The notes under the pieces: generated by a model
Told to the model about the DNA's origin: nothing
What the model saw: the letters and a program-made list of their open reading frames with translations, nothing else
Databases searched by the model: none
Shown here: positions 11,713-21,228 of the stretch, piece after piece
How the letters are laid out: every line of letters starts with the position of its first letter
How positions within the stretch are numbered: position 1 is the stretch's first letter
Assembly: GCA_002778195.1 (NCBI GenBank)
Contig: PCDI01000005.1
Location: 835,075-899,074, forward strand
From: Raffaelea ambrosiae
Lineage: Eukaryota; Ascomycota; Sordariomycetes; Ophiostomatales; Ophiostomataceae
Length of the DNA: 64,000 nucleotides
Reading direction: 5' to 3'
Translations under genes and position numbers: made by a program

Positions 11713-12732
11713 ATGCCGCTTCCGCTCAGTATCGTCAGCATGGCTCTTGGCCGCTCGCCAGCCGGCCACGGCGTGCTGGACAAGATTGCTGCCGCGGCAC
11801 AGCACTCATTTGCGGGGATCGAGATATTCTACGAGTGCCTGGAACAACATGCCCAGGCTCTTCCCGGCGGCCTGACCGAGGACAACATCGTGGCGGCGGC
11901 CCACGACATCCGCCAGGCCTGCGACACGCACGGCATCCAAGTGGTCTGTCTCCAGCCCTTTATGTTTCTCGATGGCCTTGCAGACCAAGACGCACGGCAG
12001 GAGGCTCTCGCGCGACTCCAGCTCTGGTTTCGCCTCGTCAAGATACTGGGCACCGACCTGATCCAAGTGCCGACCAACTTTGGGCAGACGGGCTCCACGG
12101 GCGACTGGGACACCATCGTGTCGGACATGCGCACAGTCGCGGAGATGGGACGGCAGCAGGATCCCGTGGTTCGGTTCGCGTACGAGGGCCTCTGCTGGGG
12201 CACGCACATTGACACCTGGGACGGGGCCTGGGACGTGGTGAAGGCGGTCGATCTGCCGAACCTGGGGCACTGCATGGACACATTCCACATCGCCGGCCGT
12301 CTCTGGGGCGACCCGACCCAGCCCTCCGGACGCGCAGAAGGCGGTGCGGAGGCCTTGCGGGCCTCCCTCGACAAAATGAGGCGGGAGCTGGACGTCAACA
12401 AAATCTTTTATCTCCAGGTCGGGGATGCCAGGAAGCTGGACCCCCCCCTGAGCACAGCCCATGCCTGGTACGATCCTGCGCAGCCGTGGCGGATGATATG
12501 GGGTCGCAATGCCCGGCTGTTTGCCAATGACACAGTGGAGGGTGGCTATCTGCCGGTCAACGAAGTCGCCGCTGTCATCTTGAAAGATCTTGGATACCGT
12601 GGCTGGGTCAGCTTGGAAATGTTTGGTCGGGAGCTCTATGCCACGGACGCGGACTTGCCCCAGCGACTCGCGGAAAGAGGTCTCGCGTCATGGAAGCGAA
12701 CATTGCGGGCCCTGTCCATGGCGGAGTCCTAG
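11713..12732 (+). CDS. 3-dehydroshikimate dehydratase, fungal qa-4/qutC type
   Basis: Single exon, 339 aa, TIM-barrel of the xylose-isomerase-like (AP endonuclease 2) superfamily. Start chosen at the ATG opening MPLPLSIVSMALGRSPAGH, which matches the family's usual N-terminus; upstream frame is leader. Segments characteristic of the fungal enzyme: VVCLQPF at 78-84, RFAYEGLCWGTHIDTW near 154-169, HCMDTFHIAGR near 187-196, FYLQVGDA near 232-239 and WVSLEMF near 298-304. The expected divalent-metal ligands Glu158, Asp189, Gln235 and Glu302 are all present, so it should be active. Reaction: 3-dehydroshikimate to protocatechuate plus water, in the cytosol, as in quinate/shikimate catabolism. No other classical qa/qut gene is adjacent, so it could be an isolated paralogue or could feed another pathway. 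Confidence 0.92.
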   Translation: MPLPLSIVSMALGRSPAGHGVLDKIAAAAQHSFAGIEIFYECLEQHAQALPGGLTEDNIVAAAHDIRQACDTHGIQVVCLQPFMFLDGLADQDARQEALARLQLWFRLVKILGTDLIQVPTNFGQTGSTGDWDTIVSDMRTVAEMGRQQDPVVRFAYEGLCWGTHIDTWDGAWDVVKAVDLPNLGHCMDTFHIAGRLWGDPTQPSGRAEGGAEALRASLDKMRRELDVNKIFYLQVGDARKLDPPLSTAHAWYDPAQPWRMIWGRNARLFANDTVEGGYLPVNEVAAVILKDLGYRGWVSLEMFGRELYATDADLPQRLAERGLASWKRTLRALSMAES

Positions 12733-13185
12733 GAGACCAAGCAGCAATCCGTGGCCGCGCACTTTGTCGACTTGTTTGTTTAGGTGATCTTTTTTTACAC
12801 TGGTTGTGGGTCCACCGTTGTCGGGGCCCCGGATTTCAGAATCCCGGGGACCGGGCCGGGGGAATTGTGCCTCCCGTCGTACCCTGCCCATAAATAGAGA
12901 ACATCGGGCTGACCAGTCGTCCAATTCGGCCAATGCTATGCTTGGGATTCTTCTCTTCTTCTCTTCTATTGGGAGGAAGAGTTCGTTATCAACACATGGC
13001 ATCTGCAAGGGCAATGGAACAATTTGACCAAGCACGATAGAGAACTATACAGCTAGCAGGTGCACTTCTTTGCCAGTTCTACAGAGTCCAGCTCAGTGGA
13101 TAATATGGGAGGTGGCCACCAAGGTCTGCCACCTTGTTGTATGACTCTTGCTCGCCAAACACCAGCCAGTAATCCGTGCACAAAG

Positions 13186-13500
13186 ATGGGCTGGCTACTT
13201 GCCGTTTTTTTCCCAAGACTGGCCTTACTGGCCCTTTTGGGCGATGTAGTTTCACAGCACTATATGCTGGTTTCAAGGCAAGGGACTCTGATACGTCGCT
13301 GTCTTTCCCCCACTCCGACAGGTGGCGATACAGCGACCACCTTGTACGACACTCGGGCTAATGGCCACAATACAAGCCCCCTGAGGCTCCCTTTCTTTGC
13401 GCTGCCTTCTGATCCAAGCGTCCTGGTCATATTCCCACTATTTTCTCCTCCTCTCCTGTCGGCTCGTGGTCCCAGCACTGGGAGGAGGGAGCGTTCATAA
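13186..13500 (+). CDS. Possible small secreted protein (weak candidate)
   Basis: An ATG at 13186 opens 104 codons. The first ~24 residues (MGWLLAVFFPRLALLALLGD) look like a good signal peptide. The rest has no recognisable domain and only one cysteine. It may be a chance frame. It could also be a displaced signal-peptide exon for the LysM gene 0.8 kb downstream, but the TATA box in between argues against that. Confidence 0.2.
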   Translation: MGWLLAVFFPRLALLALLGDVVSQHYMLVSRQGTLIRRCLSPTPTGGDTATTLYDTRANGHNTSPLRLPFFALPSDPSVLVIFPLFSPPLLSARGPSTGRRERS

Positions 13501-13516
13501 CTAAGAATATCATGGA

Positions 13517-13657
13517 GCGCCCCTTGAGACTTTCCTGTAGGTTGGATGCGCTGTTTGGTGGGTTGTTGTTTGTTTCTTGTCCTCGCTCGCCCCTTGAAAC
13601 CTTCGTGTAGGTAGAGGAGGGGGATGTTTGCTGGGTTGCTGCTTGGTTTTCGACCCC
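13517..13657 (+). repeat. Imperfect tandem duplication, about 70 bp x 2
   Basis: Units starting at 13517 and 13587 share CGCCCCTTGA, then CT..C.TGTAGGT and TTTG.TGGGTTG, with roughly three quarters identity by eye. Non-coding, function unknown. Confidence 0.5.
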
Positions 13658-13797
13658 GTTCCTCTTTCATTATCCGTCGTGCACTGCCTCCCCGTCATAC
13701 ATAGAGTGTACACACCAAGGAGAAGACCCTGACCAGGGCAGCCTTCCTCTCGTTTTCCGGCTTTTGTCCAGACTCTTATGAACCTGGGACTCGTCTC

Positions 13798-13805
13798 TAT
13801 ATAAG
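13798..13805 (+). promoter_or_regulatory. TATA-like box of the LysM gene
   Basis: TATATAAG lies about 170 bp upstream of the chosen LysM start and is the clearest TATA element I saw near a start in the window. Confidence 0.4.
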
Positions 13806-13975
13806 ACTACTGCGTTTGCCCCGAACCCGTCGCCGGCAAGACAACGTCTGCATGACCCGGGAACTTCTTGTGCATACACGAACATACCGTCCAAAGATCA
13901 CCACAGCCCCGCCAATTCAGTATACAACAGTGACAGACGACTGTCCAGTCTTGCACTTGGCAAGGCCAAACCACT

Positions 13976-15093
13976 ATGGACTACAGATGGATAGACGCCT
14001 ATACAAAGCTGACCAGTACCGTCACTATGCCAGATATCCAAGTGACGGTAACAGCCACCCCACCGGCCACTCTATTGGCCAAGTCGGCCGACTGCCAGTT
14101 CTGGTAAGACCTAGAATTTTATTTATAATAAAAACGATATCAATTTTAACTCGATCTAGGAACGAAGGCTGGGGTTATTGGGTGGAGATATACAACATCC
14201 AGGGCTGGGCTTCGGATGGTGGGCAAGCCTTGCACCATGAGGAGAGCGGCTGCGGCCTGATTACTACATGGCAGTGGAACGATGCAACGGACTTTGATTT
14301 CCCATTCGTCTATTTCAGCCTGCCCCTGACCAGAAAAGGCGGCTGTATGGAGCGCGCTATTGTGTCTGCTGGTGGACCAAAGCTGACGTGCCTAAACCAT
14401 GGTCGGGACTGGAAACGCAGCCTGCCCAGCACGGACAGAGACGAGGGAGACGGTGTCGACGCTGCCAACCAGACCCATGGCTACATCGGTCGCTCTCGGG
14501 GTCCTCTTCGCGCCCGTAGCCAAGAACGGCGACAACAGCAACAGCAAACACAAGGCCGGCGCGGACGCCTAGCCAAAAGAACGCATCAGACGCTGCGATC
14601 GGCTAGCCCCTACAACGGCACGCATACGCCATCGTACTCATACTCGGACCCTCAACCCAGCCCGTCCGACGCGCCCTGGTCCTGGCCCAGCGACGACGGT
14701 GCTGTGGCTCTGGCTTGGAGCACTGCCGGGACCACGGAGGTCGCGACCACCACAGCCACCCCAGGCTCGGGCAAAAACGCGACCACAGCCACCGCAGCCT
14801 CTGTCAAACACGAGACGATTCGCTGTGATATCGTTTACCAGGTTGCCAAGGCCGGCACATGCGCAGATTTGGCATCGGCAGCCGGCATCAGCCTCATCGA
14901 GCTGCACGCGTGGAATCCATATGTTGGGGATGACTGCGAGAACATCGTCTCCGGCGACTACATATGCATCGCCGGGGGCTTTCTGCCCGTGCCTACCATG
15001 GGGACCACATTCTCAAGCGCACCCGTGATGCCGCCGTCTCTCACATCGACTGGCATGAGCATGACAGCACCGGCCTGTCCGACGCTGCCGTGA
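13976..15093 (+). CDS. LysM-domain protein (chitin/peptidoglycan-binding type), no obvious signal peptide
   Basis: Exons 13976..14103 and 14160..15093, 353 aa. The 56-bp intron is AT-rich with a GTAAGA donor, TTAAC branch and CTAG acceptor. Splicing it joins CQFW to NEGWGYWVEIY in phase, which fits the N-terminal domain that accompanies many fungal LysM proteins (GCG...TTW.W, GGCMERAIVSAGGP, Cys-rich). A Ser/Thr/Gln-rich linker follows, then one LysM module starting CDIVYQVAKAGTCADLA and ending ENIVSGDYICIAG, with its conserved Cys residues and a WNPYVG core. LysM proteins bind chitin oligomers and are usually secreted. Here the exon with the conserved N-terminus opens MDYRWIDAYTKLTST, which is not a signal peptide. 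The first ATG after the TATA box (13852) is in another frame and leads to a stop once spliced. The start is therefore uncertain, or the gene is 5'-truncated. Confidence 0.65.
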
Positions 15094-15716
15094 TCCGAAC
15101 CGGCGTGTCGAGCACCAGCCTGTCTCGCACCGGCACAACTAGCCCTGGCCATCACAATCAGTGGCCTGAGAAAACGAGATGCGTTCCTTTGTGAGCTGCG
15201 AGGCTTGCGGCGGGGGTCTGTGTGTAGTAAGGGTGGTCAGACAAGGGGGGATGCTGGACATGGGCGTGGTCAACGACAGGGTGCGCATGTTTTGTCGGTA
15301 GCTGCAGCAGATTGGAGATGACGATGCGATGGGGTTTGATTCAGGTAGCACTTTGATTGTCTATGGAGCTCTCTTGTGCAAGCAAGTCAAAAACAGGTGC
15401 TGCCTGACCAGCAGCATCCCGGACATCCGGTCGAGACTCGCCAGTGAACGACGCTTGTTATGTAATCTCACGATTGGCAGCGCCCACGGGCCCAACCAGC
15501 ACGGCGCTCCGGTCGGAACGCCAAGAACACACAAAAAGGGCTCGTACGGGCTTTAAAACGCAATCGGGCCCCCCTGCAGCCAAGGTGGAAGGAATGCTGC
15601 TGCTGTTGCTTTCCCCCCCCGATTTTGCTTGCTGTGAGACACGCGCACTTGAGATCTCCCTGTCGACTCGGATCGATCGGCCCATATCCTTGCGCAAGGA
15701 ATTCCTGATCGCCAAG
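15094..15716. other. Intergenic, 623 bp, SDR1 promoter
   Basis: Contains one copy of the cluster motif at 15502..15511. No gene. Confidence 0.5.
15502..15511 (+). promoter_or_regulatory. Cluster motif CGG-N4-CCG upstream of SDR1
   Basis: CGGCGCTCCG, 206 bp before the SDR1 start. Identical to the copy at 33471 and, on the other strand, to those at 27287 and 27335. CGG half-sites in inverted orientation are the usual target of Zn2Cys6 dimers. Confidence 0.6.
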
Positions 15717-16610
15717 ATGTCCGCCACCAGCGCCGACACCAGCGCAGCCGCCAGCGCTGCGTACTTCCAGCAGCTCTTCTCCCTGTCGGGCAAGACGGCG
15801 CTCGTGACGGGCTCCGGCCGCGGCGTGGGCCTCGCCTACGCGCGGGCGCTGGCACGCGCGGGGGCCAACATTGTCTTTGTGCTGCACCCGACCCTCGACG
15901 ACGAGCAGGGCGTGGCGGAGGTGCGGGCGCTGGGCGGGGCCGCCATCACGACACACGTGTTCCGGGCCGACCTCCTGGACCGCGACCAGGTGCGGGCGCT
16001 GTTTCCGCGCGTGCGGGCGCAGGGCATCGTGGTCGACATTCTGGTGAGCAACGCGGGGATCGCGCACCGCGAGCCGATTGCGACGTACCCGGAGCAGCGG
16101 TGGTACGACGTGCTGCAGGTCAACCTGTCGGCCGGGTTTGTGCTGGGGCAGGCGTTTGCGCGGGACGTGCTGGGGCGGCGGCGGCAGCAGCGCGGCGCCC
16201 GGGGCAAGATCATCTTCACGTCGTCGGTGGGCGGCTTCCTGGCCAGCAAGAACACGGTGGCCTACACGGCGGCGAAGCACGGCGTCAACGCGCTGACCAA
16301 GTCCTTCTCGACCGAGTTCGCGGGCCGCGGCATCAACGTCAACGCGATCGCGCCCGGCTACACCCTCACGGACCTGACGCGCACGAACCTGGAACAGAAC
16401 GGCGCCGCCTTCCTGCGGCGCATCCCCATCGGCCGCTTTGCCGAGACGGCCGACCTGGAGGGCGCGGTGCTCTTCCTGGCCTCGCCCGCGTCCGACTACG
16501 TGTCCGGACAGGTGCTGGCCGTGGACGGCGGGCGCATCGTGTCCGACTTTGAGGCGGATCTGGTCACGGTCGATGGGAAGCCGTCGGAGGAGGAGGGGGA
16601 GAGTATGTAG
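15717..16610 (+). CDS. Short-chain dehydrogenase/reductase (SDR1), classical type
   Basis: Single exon, 297 aa. The start at 15717 is the ATG next to the conserved N-terminus; the upstream frame is leader. Classical SDR signature: TGSGRGVG at 31-38 for the cofactor, NAG at 112-114, catalytic Ser around 169-170, and YTAAK with Tyr183 and Lys187. The C-terminal GRFAETADLEGAVLFLASPASDYVSGQVLAVDGG is close to 3-oxoacyl-reductase, gluconate 5-dehydrogenase and 2-deoxy-gluconate 3-dehydrogenase-like SDRs. It should interconvert a secondary alcohol and a ketone with NAD(P)(H); the substrate is unknown. Its promoter carries the same palindrome found in the BVMO, regulator, MFS and hydrolase/SDR2 promoters, which suggests membership of that regulon although an arylsulfotransferase gene lies between. 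Confidence 0.9.
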   Translation: MSATSADTSAAASAAYFQQLFSLSGKTALVTGSGRGVGLAYARALARAGANIVFVLHPTLDDEQGVAEVRALGGAAITTHVFRADLLDRDQVRALFPRVRAQGIVVDILVSNAGIAHREPIATYPEQRWYDVLQVNLSAGFVLGQAFARDVLGRRRQQRGARGKIIFTSSVGGFLASKNTVAYTAAKHGVNALTKSFSTEFAGRGINVNAIAPGYTLTDLTRTNLEQNGAAFLRRIPIGRFAETADLEGAVLFLASPASDYVSGQVLAVDGGRIVSDFEADLVTVDGKPSEEEGESM

Positions 16611-17705
16611 ATTATATTTCCGAGGCACCCGTTTTTGTCCCCTGTTGGAGGATATGCGGCGCCTTCTGTCCCTCCTGCATTCGACCTGCGGTGCCTTGGG
16701 TGCAGGGGGCGGATCATCCGAACTAGCCGGGGCCATGCAAATACTATGTAACCAACCTGCTCTAGCCCGGCCCGCGTGGCCAGCAACCACGTACCTCGTT
16801 TTGTTCTAGTCTCCGGTGTGTGCGCGGCGTGTTGGTTGTGTTGTGTCGTTTGTGTCTGGCTGCGTCTCCTCTTTTTTTTTTTTCTTTTTTTTTCTTTCTA
16901 CGGGAATCCTTCAGGAGAACCTTCTATTCTGGGCACATGGCCCACTGCAGGAGACGGATCTATCGATTGGGATGGGCAGGGACGAAGAAAAAGCAAGCAC
17001 AGCCGAGAGCTGAATCTTGCTGCCAGGTGTTGCCAGGTTCTTGCTGGGATGCGCTAGCCAACCCAAGTAGGGAGGCAAGGAACCAACGATACGACGCCTC
17101 GGCCACGCAAGAGCCCGACAAGAGCCACTCCAGCGCCCCAAGGGACCACACGACTTCCGCCAGTAGCCTTGCAGTGGGTCTGGGCAGCTGGGATGATGGA
17201 GGGGGGGGGTCCCCTTTTCGCCCAAGGTCTAGCGTACAAAAGCAAAACCCAGGGAAAAAAAACTGGTCCTTCTGGATGTCGCTTGGTGTTATGTATCCAT
17301 CTGATAATAACGCGTAAGTCTTTTCGTCAGCTGTACGTAAGTCGCCCGGAATATCAGGAAAACAAGGTGGGCAGGTGGCCCAGGGGCCAAGAAAACACAC
17401 ACAACACACACACACAAAGTACTTCGTACTCGTACACGCAATGTTCTCCTTCCCTGCTGTCTCGTGCCTCTGGTCCTGTAGACGAGAAAGAAAGAAAAAA
17501 AAAAAAAAAAAAAAATTCTCTGTAGACAAAGCTCGACAGCTTGTTTCCTCCCCTCCCCCATGTGATTCGAACGGGCTTCGACCGCCGACCGCCGTCCCTT
17601 TTTTTTTTTCTTTGGAAAATCATCTTGTAGGAGCACCCAGCGTCGACCCGTGTTGACCGTTTCTCCAACAGCAGCCCTGGGAAACCCTACCACCCGCCCC
17701 CGGCC
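16611..17705. other. Intergenic, 1.1 kb, upstream of the arylsulfotransferase
   Basis: Contains poly-pyrimidine and poly-purine simple stretches (about 16869-16900, 17487-17515, 17599-17612). No cluster motif and no gene seen. Confidence 0.5.
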
Positions 17706-19940
17706 ATGGTGCATTTTCGGCATCTCGTCGCGCTCGGCTGCTGGGTCTTCCCGGCCTTAGTCGATGCCGACCAGCCCTATAGCTATAACCTCACATCCTA
17801 CCAAGATGGCGTCATGGGCGACCAGCCCAGCCAGACCTTTCATTCGTCGCCGTTGGTCGCGCCCGTCTACCAAATCAACGCCTTCAACATCGACCTCGTC
17901 GACACCGAAGCGAGTCCCTATCTCTTTTTCGCCGGCCGCTACGGCGACGGCTGGGGGCCCAGCATCGTCTCGTCCACGGATCTGAGCCTGGTCTGGGCGC
18001 TGGAGGCGTTTGGCGGCATCGCGCAGGGCGCGCGCACCTTCATGTTCCAGGGCGCGCGCGTCCTGACCGTGTTTGTCGGCGACTGCGTGCGCATCTACAG
18101 CGAGAGCTACGAGGAGCTCTACGCCATCGGCATGCAGGGCGACTACCTGGGCGTCACGCCCGACGCGCACGAGGGCATCCTGACCAAGGACGACACCGTG
18201 CTGCTGCTGGGCTTCCCCTTCCAGCCCGCGGACCTGCGCGCCGTCGGCGGCCCCGAAGACGGCATGGTCGCCAACGGCGTCGCCCAGGAGATCGATCCCG
18301 TCACCAACGAGGTGCTCTTCCAGTTCTCGACCCTGGACCACTTCAGCGCCGCCGACAGCATATGGTTCTACAACCAGGAGGAGGTGTGGGACTACTGCCA
18401 CATGAACAGCGTTGAGAAGGTAGGGAAGAAGAAGAGGAAGGGGGGAATGAGAATCCTAAGAATAAATGCATGCAAAAATGCATGCAAAAATGCAGCAAAT
18501 ACATTCCAAGAGCTAACACGCCCAGACCGACGACGGCAACTACATCATCAGCTACCGCCATCTGAGCTGCATCGTTCTCGTCAACGGGACCACGTCCGAC
18601 ATCATCTGGATCATGGGCGGCAAGAGGAACATGTTCAAGGACGTCTCCAAGCACGGCTCGGCCCAGTTCAAGTACCAGCACGAGGCGCGCATGACCGGCC
18701 CGAACCGCTTCACCCTCTTTGACAACCACCGCCTCGACAACGGCTTCTGCGACGCCGGCCCGTGCTCGCGCGGCCTGGAGCTCGAGTACGACCCGGTCCA
18801 GAAGACCGTCTGGATGGTCAACGAGTGGCACCACCCGCAGTCCGTCATCTCGGCGTCCCGCGGCGGCGTCCAGCGCACCCGCGGCGGCAACGTCCTGGTC
18901 ACCTGGGGCCAGAACCCCCTGTTCACCGAGTACACGGCCGACGGCGAGCTCGCCATGGACTTCCAGCGCGGCCAGGTCCTGTCCATCGAGCACGGCATCG
19001 GCGAGATCGTCGCCTACCGCGGCTGGAAGGACCAGTGGGAGGGCAAGCCGACCTGGGGGCCCAGCATTGCCAGCCTCGCCAACATGACCACCGCCTTTGT
19101 CTACGTGTCCTGGAACGGCGCCACCCAGGCCAAGCACTATGTTCTGGTTCGTTAAAGAAGAAGAAAAAAATAAGAAAAAATAAGAAAAAATGAAGAAAAA
19201 AGAAAGAAGAAAGAAGAGAGAAGAAGAAGAAAAGAAAAAAAACTAACCGACTCAGCTCTCCTCCGACAACGAAGACGACATCAACGGCCCAGCCAAGACG
19301 GTGGCGCAGTCCATCCGCACCGGCTTCGAGACCGAATTCGTCGTGCCCCTCAAGGACATGGGCGCCTATGCGCGCATCGCCGCGCTGGACGCCGAGGGCC
19401 GCATCCTCGGCTCGTCGCCGCTGGTCGAGATCGCCACCGGCGACGTCCGGCTCGTCGACTATGCCATCACGGACGTCGCCTTCACGAAACCGACCGACCC
19501 GCCCGCCACCCTGATCGTCAACCCCTACCGTCCCCCTCCGCCGGGCCGAAAGAAGACGACGCCCTCGGCCGCCGCCGTAGCCGCCGGGATGGGCGGCCTT
19601 GCTGTGGCCGCGGGGTCCATGGGCCTGGTCGCGTACGATTCCCCTTTTCCTCCTTTTTCCATCCTCCTTTTTCCTCCTTTTTCCATCCCCCCTTTTCCTC
19701 CTTTTTCCATCACTGTCCATGCTAACGTCGCGCAGATTCCTTCTCGTCCGGCGGCGGCGTCGCCGGCAGCAGCACCAGCCCATCCCGCAAGACGACGACG
19801 ATGCCCGCAACAATCTCCTCAAAGAAACCCACGAATTCGAGCTGGAGGAGAACTCCGACACCGAGTCCGACGACTCCGATGCGTCCGAGTCGTCCCATCT
19901 TCGGAAGTCGTCCGAGTCCACGCGGTCAAGAGATTCGTAA
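17706..19940 (+). CDS. Secreted or membrane-anchored arylsulfotransferase (ASST) family protein
   Basis: Four exons: 17706..18419, 18526..19146, 19256..19632 and 19736..19940, 638 aa; all junctions are in phase and introns 1, 2 and 3 have CTAAC branch sites. The N-terminus (HLVALGCWVFPALVDA) is a plausible signal peptide. The body shows the fungal ASST beta-propeller pattern, including DGNYIISYRHLSCIVLVNG followed by IIWIMGGKRNMF at the exon 2 start, and an NEWHHPQS segment. Near the C-terminus an Ala/Gly-rich hydrophobic stretch ending AFLLVRRRRRR looks like one transmembrane helix with a basic stop-transfer, then an acidic Ser/Asp/Glu tail, so the propeller would be extracellular. Bacterial ASSTs move sulfate between phenols; the activity of fungal members is mostly untested. 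It lacks the cluster motif upstream. Confidence 0.85.
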
Positions 19941-21228
19941 AGCGGGCATGGCGGCGATCTTGTTGCTCTTCTTTGCTTCTGTACATATATAGCATATACT
20001 TTTTTTCCCCCTCTTTTCATTTTTTGTCTTGAGAGCTGCATTCTGCAGTCGTCATGGGCAGCGGTGTCGGGTCGTCCTTTTTTTCAGCATCATGTGGTAT
20101 ACCTGGTTAGGAGGGTCGTTTGTGCATCAGGGACAAGGCTGGTGGATAATAATAGAATATTTCCACTTTGGCCGCACAGGGCTGGAGTGAGACAGGACTT
20201 AATATAGAGTCTAATCTAGACAAGCATCTTAGTAGACGAGCAGTGAATCAACCCACTTTCAATGACAGCACTGGTGCGTCCGTGTCCTGTGTAGGCTTGG
20301 CATGGTTATCTGCCGCACGCGTCTGGTATGGGCGCGCCTCAGCACGAGCGGGACGCCGGCAGCGTCCTCCAACACACCACCGCTCTGATGAGAACACACG
20401 ACCGACGCCCAACCATGCGCCACGTGCGAGTGCTGGCATGTGTGTCTTTGTCTTTCTGCAAACGAGACACTGGCAAACAGTGGCCAGCGACCACGTATCG
20501 AATCTGACGATGTCGCACGGGCAACAGATGTTTCTTCAAGCAAGTCACCCGTCCGACGTTTTTGTGTATCCGTGGGCAACAGAAGCCCGCCCTTGTAAAG
20601 GGGAAAATGGAATCGCCTCCAATCCATGTAGCGCCCCCCTCGGCAAATCAGGTGCCCTTGGATTGCGCGCATTCGGACAGCAAGACCGTCTCCGCATCGC
20701 TCGCCCATGGCGTCCAAACTAGCGAACAGACAGAAAGAAGGCGATGCGTGTTGTGGCCAAGCACCAAAAGGCAAAAGAGAGTTAGCATGTTCGGGGGGGG
20801 GGGGCCCTAGCCGAGGAGGAGACAGGCCGGCCCCACGGGGCCCCCGCAGCAGTGCCCCATGGGGAGGGGGGAGGGCGTGTGGTGGTCCCCTTCGTGAGCT
20901 CGTGGCAGCGTGGTAGGTTGGAGGACCGGAGCTCCGGAGGCCCTGTCTGGGTAGCATCCAATCCCCGCCTGCTCATTTTTTCTTTGGCATGGAGTTGTGT
21001 GTTTTTTTTGGGTTTTTTTTTCTTGTCTTGTCTCGTCTGGTGCAGCCTCCGGTCGATGTCTGTTTTTCTGTTTTCTCCTCGTGCAGGGTTGGTGGTATAA
21101 GAAGCCGGGGGTGTCTCGCCCGAGGAGCAAAAAAAAAAATTGAAAAAAAGAAGAAAAGAAACTCCCTATCGACATTGCTTTGTCCAACCGGTTTGCTACG
21201 TCCTCTCTCTCCAACGAGCTCTTTCATC
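19941..21228. other. Intergenic, 1.29 kb, MFS promoter
   Basis: Mostly unique sequence with a poly-G run at about 20790-20802 and a cluster-motif palindrome at 20927. Purine-rich leader with poly-A blocks directly before the MFS start. No gene supported. Confidence 0.5.
20927..20936 (+). promoter_or_regulatory. Cluster motif CGG-AGCT-CCG upstream of the MFS gene
   Basis: CGGAGCTCCG is a perfect palindrome (extends to CCGGAGCTCCGG at 20926..20937), 293 bp upstream of the MFS start. Same CGG-N4-CCG architecture as the seven other copies. Confidence 0.6.

Larger units (their letters stand above)
12733..13975. other. Intergenic, 1.24 kb, upstream of the LysM gene
   Basis: No confident gene. It holds a weak small-secreted-protein candidate (13186..13500), an imperfect tandem duplication (13517..13657) and a TATA-like element (13798..13805), listed separately. 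Confidence 0.5.

Noticed and set aside
17560..17600. GATTCGAAC-like B-box sequence upstream of the ASST gene
   Set aside because: The flanking bases do not form a T-stem and no A-box/D-arm lies at the right distance.
18425..18525. In-frame read-through of the first ASST intron
   Set aside because: The intron has a good donor, CTAAC branch and CAG acceptor, and splicing restores the conserved DGNYIISYRH segment.
20168..20722. 184-codon frame upstream of the MFS gene
   Set aside because: No domain or signal peptide; its codon use and composition look non-coding, and it lies in the MFS promoter.
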